A stretch of DNA of 34,786 nt, taken from contig JANYDO010000159.1 in the NCBI GenBank assembly GCA_025363605.1, positions 1 to 34,786 of the forward strand, given 5' to 3'. Position numbers and translations under genes: made by a program. The DNA comes from Candidatus Kapaibacterium sp. (GTDB lineage: Bacteria; Bacteroidota; Ignavibacteria; Kapaibacteriales; UBA4661). Position 1 is the first letter of the stretch. Each line of letters starts with the position of its first letter. Shown one piece after another: positions 17,501 through 26,589 of this stretch. Below the pieces are notes generated by a model. That model saw only the letters and a list, made by a program, of their open reading frames with translations, ran no database searches and was not told where the DNA came from.

Positions 17501-20500
17501 CGCGCACGGGTACAAACCGCACCCAAAACGTTGCCGTACCACTCGCAGGTGCAGGCTGTGTGCCGCCAACAGTCAAGGTGATACTTTCGGTGGTGGTGAA
17601 AACACCATTTTCACTGACGGAGGTGAGGAACGCCGAATGATTGGTAGCGCTCATAACAATAGTGTTTGTGGTAATATCATCGTAGCGCAGCGTATAGGCA
17701 CGGGTTACGGGCGCAAGTACAAACTGTGAGCCAAAGTCAAGCGTCGCACTGGTGAGCGTAAGACGAGCGGGCGGTTGCTGTACGGTGAAGGTACGGTTGC
17801 CAGTATAGGTCGCAATCGCCGTGCCATTGGTGGAATTGAGTGTCATAGCGTACGTTCCAAGCGTAGAAACCACGAATGGATTGAAGTAGAGTTTTCCATA
17901 ATCGGCAAGTTGGGCATTGAGGTTTGCTGTTGTGGTCAGTTCTGCAAGAGAAAATGTATTGCTTGTGGTTCCCAATGCAGTATGACGTACATTGTTAATC
18001 GTCAGGTCAACCGTTCCTCCCCACAAGTGGGTGCGCGTACCACGCACATCGCGTAAGGTCACGTTTGCTTGGTCAACTTGTGGAGAGAACACATCAGCCA
18101 CATACAAACGTGTTGGCACATTGGCAAAATCTGCACGAACCGCCAAACCCGGACTAAGGCTTACGTCATAAGTTCCACGCAAAAACCTATCCAATATTTC
18201 AAGCAGTGTGTCAATAATAGGATCTCCGGTCAATTCACTGCCTTTTTTCCAGCCGCCAAGTTTTGATTGATACGGACCGGGAAGGAGGACAGGCACTTGC
18301 GCCTTATAGACACCAAGCGACTGTCGGGCAAAAGCAACTGTCGCGGTAGAACTTGGAAATTCCGCGTTGGTCACAATCACCGCCAGCGAATCATAGCCAC
18401 CAAGATTATCAGTAGGGTTCCCAAAAGCATCAAAAAGATTCGCAGTAACAGAAATTGAGCCTCCGCGCGTGGTCATGGCGCTGGTGGAGATAACGAAATC
18501 TACGGTTACAAAACTCGATGGCGTAAGCGTAAAGGCTTTCGTCCCAAACGTATTTGCAGGGGTAACGCTGGAAACAGCAAGGTTGTATGCTCCGGCAATC
18601 GTGCAAACGGTAGATTGTGCACTGTACATTCCTGTTGAAAGCCGCGTGAGGGCAAGCGTTGCAGTCGAAGAGCCACCGGAGCGCGTATAGGTCAGTCGCC
18701 CAACACCATTATCGGTAAGATTCCCCGCAGCATCCTCGAAGCGGAGCGCAAAGGCAGGAACGACTGTTCCGGCTGTTACCGAGACAGGAACGCCGCTCAG
18801 GGTAACGCGGGCATCATTGCCACCCGTGACCGTGTAGGAGCGTGAGCCTGTTGTTGTGCCGATGCCGTCAATCCATAGCGAATACGTGCCACCAATGTCC
18901 ATGCGGGTTGCCGTTGCTGTGGAAACACCCGTGGAAGCGTATCTGAGACGGATAGTTCCCGTCGTTGCTCCTGTACTTTCTCCATAGCCAAGCACAGGCG
19001 AAGCAACATTGGTCAAATTGCCGAAGGTGTCGCGGAAGCGCACAGTAAAAGCATTCAGGTTTGTGCCGGAAACAACGCTTGTGGTCACATTCACAAATTC
19101 GGAGCTAACGGCTGCCGCACCACGTACAGTGAGATTTTCCGCAGCCGACGTACCGCCGCCCAACACAGGAGTATGCGCACGAATTTGATAGGTGCCGGAA
19201 ATCGTGATAAGACTTCCCGGAATGGTGACGGTCGCCATCGTCGGCGAGAGGAGCGAAAGTACGGCGAGGGTTGTTGTGACAGCGCCATTCTGAAAACGCA
19301 CGACGGTTGCCGTCGTGAAATATCCGCCGTAGAGCGTCAGCACGGCATCTTGTCCTGCTACAACGCTGACGGGTGCAATGGCGGCAAGCAGCGGTGCAGG
19401 ATTATTGACGGTAAGCGTCCGTGGGAGAGACGTGCCGCCGCCGGGCGTGGGATTCTCCACCACCACCGAATATATTCCTGCAAGTGGCTGTACGACTTGC
19501 GCCTTCAGGAGTGCGCCGGAAATGAACGAAACATTTTGCTGGTCAAGAGGTACACCATCCACGATGACACGCGATTCGGGCAGGAAGTTCGAGCCGACGA
19601 GCGAAAGTGTCCACGTGTTTGTGGTGGCGGTCGTCGTAACGGGTGCAATGGAACTCAGCGTCGGAGCGGGATTATTGACGGAGGCTTGCACCGTGAAGGT
19701 GCGTGTACCGCTTGTACTTGTCACACCCACAAGAGAGAGCGTATAGGAGCCTGTGCCAGTGAAAACGCTGCTTGCTTGGTATGTGCCAAGACTGAGGCGC
19801 GTAAACGTGAGTGTTCCGGTGGATGCGCCAAGAGGCGTACCACCGCGAAAGTCAACAGCGCCCGGATAATCTACCAAAGCATTTGCGGCATTGCGGAAGG
19901 TAACGGTAAATGCTTGAAGGTCGGTGACATCAATCGGGGTACGAACGCCTGCGAAGGCGGCTTTGAGTACAGGCGGTGGAATTGGTGTAGTTCCTGTACC
20001 ATTGAGGGCAAGCGTCGCCGTGCTTGCACCTGAAGCAAGTATTGCTCCGGCACTTGCGCCCGTCGCGCTTGGTGTGAAGCGCACAAAAACTGTCGTTGGC
20101 AAAATGGTATTGCCGACGGGAACGAGCGAAAGCGAGGCTTGCGTCGTAAAAGGGCTGCCAGTGAGCGAAAGCGAGAAGGACGCGCCGGAGGAAGTCAGCA
20201 CGAGCGCCTCAGTCAGTCCATCTCCATTCACTGAAAAACTTGCTGTGGAAACCGTTCCAAGTGTTACACTGCCAAAGTCGAGCGCCGAAGGTGTGAGCGT
20301 AATACGCGACGGCGGCAGTGTGACAAACGAAGAAGTAAGCGGTGATATGGTTTGATACGAGCGCACAGCGCCCGCACCATTGGAAGGAAAAATAACAACG
20401 GTATAACTTGTTTGCGGCGATAATCCTGTAAGTAAAAGGTTTGTGCCGGAGCCATCATAGACAATACGACTACCATCTGCCAAAGCGTTTGCCAAGGTAA

Positions 20501-23500
20501 TGTCACTGTTGACACCTGTGGGTGTTGTACCGTTCGCAGGGCTGTAACTTGGCGTACCGTTGGGGCGAACAACGACGATGTAGCTTTGTGCGCCACCTAC
20601 GGGCGGATTCCAAGCGATTGTTGCCGATGACGCATTGACTAACGAGAACACCAAGGTTGTAGCGGCTGCGGAAGGCGGAACGGCGAAGGGTTGGAAATTC
20701 ACGCCGTAAGCACTTGCACCACTAATGGTAACGGAAGTGGAAGACGGCACAAAAACATAGCCCGTAAGTGTCGGCGTAACGGTGTAAACGCCATTTGCCA
20801 ATGTGCTAAAGGAATATGCACCTACCGAAGAGGCACTTGTACTTTGCGTCGCCGCTCCTCCAAGCGTAACAACACCGCTTGCAATGCCGATACTGCCGAA
20901 GATACTATATTGATTTTGGCTTTGAATCCCCGCACCATTGACTGTTACGACGGCACTTGTTGCGTTGAGGCTCGAAACTGTGAGAGTGCTTGCATATCCT
21001 CCAATCACTGAGGGCGAAAAGCGAACAAAGATTTGTGTTGCGCCGAGTACGCCATTGGTAGGGGTAAGGCTCAGTACCGCTTGGGTTGTAAATGGTGTGT
21101 TGGTGAGAGAAAGGGATAGAGATGGATTTGCCGCCGTTACATTCACGGCTGCAAGGAGTGATGTTCCCGAAATAGTCAGACTTCCCGTCGAGACCGTACC
21201 GACGGTAACGCTCCCGAAATCGAGAGAGGCAGGAGTGATTTGCAGTTGAGGCAGTGCGGATGTGCTTTGCATTCCTGTAAGCGGGGCGTTTATCTGGTAC
21301 GACCGCATAGCACCGCTACCATTGGAAGGAAAAACGACGACGGTATAACTTGTTTGCGGTGAGAGTCCCGTAAGTGAAACACTTGTACCGGAGCCGTCAT
21401 ACACAATACGGCTACCGTCTGCCAGAGGGCTTGCCAGTGTAAAATTGCTGTTTACGCCTGTGGGTGATGTGCCATTCTGGGGCGTGTAGCTCGGAGTGCC
21501 ACCAGCGCGAACAACGACAATATAATTTTGCGCTCCGCCTACGGGCGGATTCCACGTAAGGGCTGCGGAGGAAGCACCAACCGATGAAAACGTCAGCACG
21601 GTAGCCGGAGCCGGAGGTGCGGCAGCAAAGGTTTGGAAGTTTATGCCCGAAAGACTTGTGCCGCTAATCGTAACAGAAGTAGAGGACGGCACAAAAACAT
21701 AGCCTGTAAGCGTTGGCGTAATGGTGTATGTGCCATTTGCTAAACCGCTAAAAGAGTATGCGCCAGCAACAGAAGCCGTGGTAGAGCTTGTTGCTGTGCC
21801 GGAGAGGGCGAGGCTTGCACCATTTATACCACTCATGCCGGAGATTGCATAAGAGACATCAGTTCGTGGGAGAGTGCTATATCCCGTCATTCGATAGACG
21901 TTGTTATTAAGTCCCGGCACTCCCGTAGTCGCAAAGATACTTGTTGAGTTTGCGGCAAAAGCTGTCAATTTTGCATCGAGCAACGGATTAGAGTCAACAA
22001 TTTTTTTCCATGTTATGCCATCATCCGAAGAATAATAAACTCCCGCAGATTCAGTTGCAGCAAAGACAGCTCCATCACCTTGTACCAATTTACAGCCGGT
22101 TGTTGGTTGTGTTGGCAAGACCGTAACCTGTTGCCAAGAATTACCATTATCCGTAGAACGGTAGATTTTACCACTACTTGCATATGCAAGAACTCGTGTA
22201 CCATTACAAATGATAGAATTGATTGTTTCGGTCGAACTCTCAGCCTTTACATTTGTCCACGAATTGCCATTATCAAGTGAGCGGAATATGCCACGGTTGC
22301 CCACAACGAAAACAGTTGTGCCTTGCACATCAGTATCAAAGATAAAAAAGTCAAGATACCTATTTGGCACCGTCCCGTAGCTTGGTAGATTGTTGTCAAC
22401 TTTTGCCCATGAAACACCGTTATCAAGTGTACGGTAGATATGATCATTGGCTACCGCAATAAAAATGCTGTTCCCATCACCTGCCATTGCCGTACCGTAC
22501 ACACCCGTTACACCTGATGCTCGTGCCGCCGGAGAAGGTGGTGTGCGGAGTGGTTGATAGGATTGTAGGAAAGGATATTGTAAAGCATTTACCGAATCAT
22601 TGCAGAAATGTTCGAGATTCCAAACAATCGAACCGTTTTCAAAATCACCAAATCGAGGATAAACATAGCAAGAAAATGCAGCCCCGGAAATAGTCGTTTG
22701 TTTTCTATACAACGGGGAATGTCGTATAAAAACAGGATATTTCTGTGCTGGCTGTGTCGTTCCATTTGCGTCAATGTACGCACTACGGGATAGACTGACA
22801 AACCATCCGTAGCCAGGAATTGGATCTAGTGCAGAACTGGACATTGCTTTGGCTATAACGGCAAAAACGGCATCCTCGTCGTTATTTACTTGTGGCAGTG
22901 TGCTTTTATCTCCATTAACAAGTGCGAGCAATTCAGGTGCAGGGTCAAGTGTAAGCTCAGAATGAGCAGCTAGTATAAAATTGTAGTCTTCATCTATTAT
23001 CTCAGGAAAACTGGTGGATTTGAATGTACCGAAGCGAGGGATAGTGTATTGGTTATTCAAGGCTTTAGTCAGAACATTATACACACGACGTTCAGCATCC
23101 ACGCCATCTTTAATACCCCGCAGCAAGGCAACCGATTGAATAAGTTGGTCATAGTTAGTAGGAATTTGCACATCATCCCAAGTTAAAGCAACTAAACGCG
23201 CTGCTGATGGTGCGGAACCAACAAAGTCTATACGGCTCCATGTTGTGCCGTTGTTAAATGACCGAAAAAGCCCATCGCCAAACTGATAGGCAAAAGTAGC
23301 GGAGCCATTGAAATGAAAACTAAAAGGGGACACTGGTACAGACGGGTCGGATAGAGTAGTCCATGTTGTACCGTTGTCAAGCGAACGATGCAAAGTCCAA
23401 ACATTATTTGCCGATTTTGGTACAAAAATCGTATTGGCGTTTACTCCAATGGCACTAAAGCTAGGAAAAATATCAGATGGACTAATCAAACTGCTATTGC

Positions 23501-23621
23501 CTATCGGAGACCAAACGGGTTGAGCAGAAATTTTATCAGTGAACGAAGCACCAAGAAAAAGGCTTGCAAGGCAAAATACAACAAGCCTCAAAGCAGAAAA
23601 AGAACGAAACAATACGGTCAT
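14529..23621 (-). CDS. Giant (3030 aa) secreted T9SS substrate: BNR/sortilin-like repeats, FN3/CarboxypepD-reg-like modules, IPT/TIG-like and HYDIN-type (choice-of-anchor) domains, reprolysin-like metzincin, C-terminal sorting domain
   Basis: N-terminal signal peptide; SLDNGTTWTTL-type repeats; repeated LDFGSVTVGTVS; HEIGHLAQGDH (15480-15512) with downstream TGTIMFHGG; C-term NHPNPFTDDTEIAFSLPSEEDVSLRVFDVLGREV...GVYTYRLRAGQRTAVRKMIIAK. Confidence 0.92.
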   Translation of the reverse strand: MTVLFRSFSALRLVVFCLASLFLGASFTDKISAQPVWSPIGNSSLISPSDIFPSFSAIGVNANTIFVPKSANNVWTLHRSLDNGTTWTTLSDPSVPVSPFSFHFNGSATFAYQFGDGLFRSFNNGTTWSRIDFVGSAPSAARLVALTWDDVQIPTNYDQLIQSVALLRGIKDGVDAERRVYNVLTKALNNQYTIPRFGTFKSTSFPEIIDEDYNFILAAHSELTLDPAPELLALVNGDKSTLPQVNNDEDAVFAVIAKAMSSSALDPIPGYGWFVSLSRSAYIDANGTTQPAQKYPVFIRHSPLYRKQTTISGAAFSCYVYPRFGDFENGSIVWNLEHFCNDSVNALQYPFLQSYQPLRTPPSPAARASGVTGVYGTAMAGDGNSIFIAVANDHIYRTLDNGVSWAKVDNNLPSYGTVPNRYLDFFIFDTDVQGTTVFVVGNRGIFRSLDNGNSWTNVKAESSTETINSIICNGTRVLAYASSGKIYRSTDNGNSWQQVTVLPTQPTTGCKLVQGDGAVFAATESAGVYYSSDDGITWKKIVDSNPLLDAKLTAFAANSTSIFATTGVPGLNNNVYRMTGYSTLPRTDVSYAISGMSGINGASLALSGTATSSTTASVAGAYSFSGLANGTYTITPTLTGYVFVPSSTSVTISGTSLSGINFQTFAAAPPAPATVLTFSSVGASSAALTWNPPVGGAQNYIVVVRAGGTPSYTPQNGTSPTGVNSNFTLASPLADGSRIVYDGSGTSVSLTGLSPQTSYTVVVFPSNGSGAMRSYQINAPLTGMQSTSALPQLQITPASLDFGSVTVGTVSTGSLTISGTSLLAAVNVTAANPSLSLSLTNTPFTTQAVLSLTPTNGVLGATQIFVRFSPSVIGGYASTLTVSSLNATSAVVTVNGAGIQSQNQYSIFGSIGIASGVVTLGGAATQSTSASSVGAYSFSTLANGVYTVTPTLTGYVFVPSSTSVTISGASAYGVNFQPFAVPPSAAATTLVFSLVNASSATIAWNPPVGGAQSYIVVVRPNGTPSYSPANGTTPTGVNSDITLANALADGSRIVYDGSGTNLLLTGLSPQTSYTVVIFPSNGAGAVRSYQTISPLTSSFVTLPPSRITLTPSALDFGSVTLGTVSTASFSVNGDGLTEALVLTSSGASFSLSLTGSPFTTQASLSLVPVGNTILPTTVFVRFTPSATGASAGAILASGASTATLALNGTGTTPIPPPVLKAAFAGVRTPIDVTDLQAFTVTFRNAANALVDYPGAVDFRGGTPLGASTGTLTFTRLSLGTYQASSVFTGTGSYTLSLVGVTSTSGTRTFTVQASVNNPAPTLSSIAPVTTTATTNTWTLSLVGSNFLPESRVIVDGVPLDQQNVSFISGALLKAQVVQPLAGIYSVVVENPTPGGGTSLPRTLTVNNPAPLLAAIAPVSVVAGQDAVLTLYGGYFTTATVVRFQNGAVTTTLAVLSLLSPTMATVTIPGSLITISGTYQIRAHTPVLGGGTSAAENLTVRGAAAVSSEFVNVTTSVVSGTNLNAFTVRFRDTFGNLTNVASPVLGYGESTGATTGTIRLRYASTGVSTATATRMDIGGTYSLWIDGIGTTTGSRSYTVTGGNDARVTLSGVPVSVTAGTVVPAFALRFEDAAGNLTDNGVGRLTYTRSGGSSTATLALTRLSTGMYSAQSTVCTIAGAYNLAVSSVTPANTFGTKAFTLTPSSFVTVDFVISTSAMTTRGGSISVTANLFDAFGNPTDNLGGYDSLAVIVTNAEFPSSTATVAFARQSLGVYKAQVPVLLPGPYQSKLGGWKKGSELTGDPIIDTLLEILDRFLRGTYDVSLSPGLAVRADFANVPTRLYVADVFSPQVDQANVTLRDVRGTRTHLWGGTVDLTINNVRHTALGTTSNTFSLAELTTTANLNAQLADYGKLYFNPFVVSTLGTYAMTLNSTNGTAIATYTGNRTFTVQQPPARLTLTSATLDFGSQFVLAPVTRAYTLRYDDITTNTIVMSATNHSAFLTSVSENGVFTTTESITLTVGGTQPAPASGTATFWVRFVPVRGGNVSVNLNHTSTLADNITTAASVRLTLRGSGLAPMVNVAQPSIHFGQIDLGQTRYYGYTMTYRNITASTISVAVPAGNDFAIAQVSSGTWTTAGQTLTLPTVQPATAATTDLQLWVRYTPTIAQASNITLTHLADGGDPRTVDSDNLVLTATKPSVVLDVVPDILSLGTVFVGASSTNTYSLTYRNCTAPITLTLPTNISARLLPGGAFQSGSLMLTPQGYNGSFALEIQHSPIAAGTLNPNILHNGNGTSATLKLMLTAKNPPVLIELTPQTLDFGTVGINNTSTATYLLRWQNISGPITIPLPSRFSARKLQILNTPMPEPFQTNSFVFTPPLGQTSGLVTIEMQYLPTAVGQTGTLTVTHTASGTTGTVMTVRGRAETNIFRADPNPITFIASVNAFSASGTFNYNLEITPTGANQILRISAPPGFLLQTTKGLPNGVSVTFSCSEGVNICQLSVSGNAQITLPLTITVPYEGNPTRTGVISHIFDGKTVNVPVIAQFVSCPQKVDTISVMAIYTEAARDELAKVRKTVEDRIRESLRFYDPVFKNSGINHLTTKYANPDGELVTNAELNIPVSQVLREGAVLGVIDRYLDNPKSRISQLREKLNADLIMVFDWPNYNGATSLSGTLPSKAPISTVSMQLPGVAYAQGNRPEGLAYIVLHEIGHLAQGDHEPGAFTGAGGSPFPDGQGFIDVGMRLVDNTPTRFTTGTIMFHGGGTGYGTAERIPYWSNPSIAVTVTDQMSVGGPLQSRPVTIGTDTQNMSRVIGLTGPKIANLYTSSVYPTVTGPARVRVGDPGAYSASSCTGQPPFLYQWSAQTMPGNQAVSGVVGSGGETFTFTMPTNGIGGVNLKLTMRDAQGVESVITRFIEALPSSVVAFNTKSSGTLTAGYQSSELANETEQYDFTLEQNHPNPFTDDTEIAFSLPSEEDVSLRVFDVLGREVAVVTNGRMKAGRYSFILTSERLSSGVYTYRLRAGQRTAVRKMIIAK

Positions 23622-23818
23622 AGAACTCTGTCAATAAATGGAGCAAAGCCGATTTTGAGCGGCGTTGCCGATGAAAAATGAGATTAGTTGCGTTGTCAAG
23701 GGACGTTCCAGCCAAGCAGAAACCATATGGAAGCCTGCATTATCACTATACGGTATTTCGGCTTTTCAGCGAATAAAATCCGACGCAAAATTATCCCCCT
23801 TTTTTACCGGAAACAACC

Positions 23819-23850
23819 TCCTTTGTGTGAATCGGTATTCCTTTGTGTGA
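23819..23850 (+). promoter_or_regulatory. Paired direct repeats, candidate LytTR binding site
   Basis: TCCTTTGTGTGA at 23819 and 23839 (exact 20-bp spacing) between divergent giant gene and response regulator. Confidence 0.6.
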
Positions 23851-24005
23851 GCATTCTCTCTTTTCGTTGAGTTTTTTTTCAAACTCTTGTTTTCTAAGAA
23901 AATTATTTTATGTAATTTCATGCGTTCTTTCTCCAGTAAGCGTTTATTCGACCATATCTAAAAGTCTGCGTCTCATTCTTTCTCTCTCCTATCAAGGATT
24001 GTTCT

Positions 24006-24872
24006 ATGCCCGAAGTCTCAACCGAACCAGCGGTTTTCCATGCACCCGTTCGTGCCGTTATTGTGGAGGATAGCAAGCGAATACGCGAACTCATTGCCCT
24101 CAACGTTGAACGCTACTTCACAGGACGTATTCATATCGTCGGCGAAGGCGTTGATGTTGAGAAAAGTGTGCTGCTTATCCGTACACTCCGACCACAACTG
24201 CTCTTCCTCGACATTGAACTTATGAGGGGAACAGGCTTTGACATTTTGGATATTTTGGGCGACGAGCGCGAAGAAATGTCTATCGTGGTGATTAGCACCC
24301 ACGAAAAATATCTGAAGCAAGCCGTAAGCTATGGCATTGTGGATTTCATCAGCAAACCCATTCTGGGAACGGAGTTCCAACAAAGTTTGGAGCGATGCAT
24401 CAAGAAAATCCACGCCCGTCAAGCGGCAGACGTGCGCCTTCTGGAGAATGCCCGTGCTCGCTGGGAAGCGAATCCTCATCAAGACACGCGGTCGCTCTTG
24501 GCAAAAGCCGTGCAAGGTCATCGGGCAACCATCACCATACGCCACGCAGGAGTGAAGGAAAAGACAGAAGAAATCGTTATCCACGACATCACTCATTGTC
24601 TGGCGGAGGGAGGCTATACGCACATTTATCAGGAGAACAAATCGTCTGCTGTGATAGATTCCAAGCCACTGGCTCGGTATGACGAAAAGCTCACGGAGTA
24701 TGGTTTTCTACGGATTTCACGGTCATTATTGATAAACCCTGAGCATTGCCGTTTGCTCCATGAGGGAAAAGACGACATAACGGTTATCCTTCCGAACGGC
24801 ACAGCGCATCCGGCAGAGGGAAAACACATAGAGCCACTACTGGCGTATTTGCGGCGCTTCAAGGAACAATAG
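24006..24872 (+). CDS. LytTR-family response regulator (REC + LytTR)
   Basis: VRAVIVEDSKRIRELIALN...LLFLDIELMRGTGFDIL...FISKPI; C-term YGFLRISRSLLINPEHCRLL...ITVILPNG. Confidence 0.93.
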   Translation: MPEVSTEPAVFHAPVRAVIVEDSKRIRELIALNVERYFTGRIHIVGEGVDVEKSVLLIRTLRPQLLFLDIELMRGTGFDILDILGDEREEMSIVVISTHEKYLKQAVSYGIVDFISKPILGTEFQQSLERCIKKIHARQAADVRLLENARARWEANPHQDTRSLLAKAVQGHRATITIRHAGVKEKTEEIVIHDITHCLAEGGYTHIYQENKSSAVIDSKPLARYDEKLTEYGFLRISRSLLINPEHCRLLHEGKDDITVILPNGTAHPAEGKHIEPLLAYLRRFKEQ

Positions 24873-24945
24873 TGCTTCTATGCGAGAATTGTCATTGAGG
24901 GGAGAAATGCAAGCGTTCCAAAAAAAACTCGAATAAAAGTCGGAG

Positions 24946-24976
24946 TGCTCACACAATGCTTGAGATGCTCACACAA
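24946..24976 (-). promoter_or_regulatory. Second paired repeat, inverse orientation, candidate LytTR site
   Basis: TGCTCACACAA at 24946 and 24966 (exact 20-bp spacing); reverse complement TTGTGTGAGCA. Confidence 0.6.
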
Positions 24977-25052
24977 CGGGGCTTGCTTTTGAAGGGATGT
25001 GTGATGTATGTTGCACAGGTATGGAAATTACTTTCTCCTTTTTCTGAATATC

Positions 25053-25817
25053 ATGGCACACTACCTTCGCATAACCTGCGTACTGTTTTTCGGTCTCACC
25101 GTCGGCGGCTGCCCTCCGGCTCCGGAAGTCGTGCAACCAACGCCACCCGAAAACTTGGGTATTGTTATCAACAAATTTTGCAATGGACTTGATAAAAATA
25201 CTGCCGCTAGTGATACGGTTGAATTACTCGTACTGCAAAAGCGCTTGGACGCACGGGGCATCCTGCTGAAGGATTTTTCTCCGAAAACAGGGATTGAGGA
25301 TTATGATAATGGCGGAGGGTTTGTGTTTCGGGAGGACACAGAGGTGTGGGCAAATATTAAAGCCGGAACGTTTATCGTTCTGTCGTGGTCGAACAAGCCC
25401 GTACAGAAATTCGGTGATACACTCATTACGGCGGGATTGCTGAATAAGGAGGCGTTTCGGGAAGTAGGTACAGGCAAAAATAATCTCTTCAATATTGCCG
25501 AACATGATGCTCTCATGCTCAAGTATAAAGGCTCGTCGTTTGCTAAAGAGGAGGGTTGTATTCATGCGTTCTCGGCTGGCTTGACAAATGAGCAACAGGA
25601 TATTTTCCTTCGTTCCACACCAATCCTCTACTCTACGAGCAAACTCACAAAAGACAGACCCTACGCCATAGCAGAAACGCGGACTCCTGAGCGCAAGGCT
25701 TACGTGCAGCCACAGGGCACGGCTGTTAGTGTTTTTCGTTTGCCGGAAGGGAAGTCGTTCGGGCAGGCACACTCGTTGCAGAATCAGGCGTTGGTGGATT
25801 GGGTGAGGAGGGAATGA
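25053..25817 (+). CDS. Predicted lipoprotein, paralogue of 27602-28579
   Basis: MAHYLRITCVLFFGLTVGGC lipobox; shares NIAEHDALMLK...GCIHAFSAGLT with the paralogue. Confidence 0.8.
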   Translation: MAHYLRITCVLFFGLTVGGCPPAPEVVQPTPPENLGIVINKFCNGLDKNTAASDTVELLVLQKRLDARGILLKDFSPKTGIEDYDNGGGFVFREDTEVWANIKAGTFIVLSWSNKPVQKFGDTLITAGLLNKEAFREVGTGKNNLFNIAEHDALMLKYKGSSFAKEEGCIHAFSAGLTNEQQDIFLRSTPILYSTSKLTKDRPYAIAETRTPERKAYVQPQGTAVSVFRLPEGKSFGQAHSLQNQALVDWVRRE

Positions 25818-25871
25818 ACTACTTGCAATCAAAATTAAACAATCTTTTAGCGAACATTTCCCCCTATTTTT

Positions 25872-26561
25872 ATGCGTATTTCTGAAAAGACCATTGAAAT
25901 AAATTTTTGCTCACAATTTTCTGCTCTTATCAAGAACGATACCATTTGGTTTGGTCTTACACAACAGCAAGAAGCAAAATTGGGCTTCGATACTTGCATT
26001 CGTCTCGAAAAATCTTTGTACATTTTTCAATTCAAAGCCTCGAATATCGTTGACGGGAAAGGTTGTCGTAAATTTACTGCTCCACATGAGCAAATGATAA
26101 ATCTTAGAAATTTAATTGGGAAGCACTCTCTTATTCGACGTGTCTTTTATGTTCTGCCTAACTTTGGTAATACTGATACGTTTAACTCTATTGGCGGACG
26201 TGTTGCTGCAAATTCGTTGCTACTGGATGTAGAAAATATCCCAATAGATTTTGCTCCTGCAATCAAAGCTAATGGCAATCCTAAGAGCAGTCATACTATT
26301 TTTCTTCATCCGGCAGATGCTTCAGGTTCTCGCATAGCGGTTATAGACTCAGAGAAACCGGAGATTACGTTGGAAACCACGGAGAGTTTAGCGAGGAGTA
26401 TTTCCGACAAGAGTACCCCCGCTAAGATTATCCTCGACCCACGCTTTGATGGCCGTCTTAATGATGATGCCCCAACACAAAGCAAAGAAAAAGCAATAGT
26501 TTCTTATCCTAACGAACTACCTCTCTTCTTAGGACGCAAGACTATGGCACTTATCGTATAA
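25872..26561 (+). CDS. Putative PD-(D/E)xK-like protein of unknown function
   Basis: EAKLGFDTCIRLEKSLYIFQFKAS motif; AT-rich; adjacent to DUF2806-like gene. Confidence 0.7.
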   Translation: MRISEKTIEINFCSQFSALIKNDTIWFGLTQQQEAKLGFDTCIRLEKSLYIFQFKASNIVDGKGCRKFTAPHEQMINLRNLIGKHSLIRRVFYVLPNFGNTDTFNSIGGRVAANSLLLDVENIPIDFAPAIKANGNPKSSHTIFLHPADASGSRIAVIDSEKPEITLETTESLARSISDKSTPAKIILDPRFDGRLNDDAPTQSKEKAIVSYPNELPLFLGRKTMALIV

Positions 26562-26589
26562 TCCTATTTTTCATTTGTCTGTAAACTAC

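Noticed and set aside
19173-20033. 286-aa plus-strand ORF and many others antisense to the giant gene
   Set aside because: Shadow ORFs; Cys/Arg/Gly-rich composition without domains, while the minus strand carries a continuous 3030-aa protein with recognisable domains.
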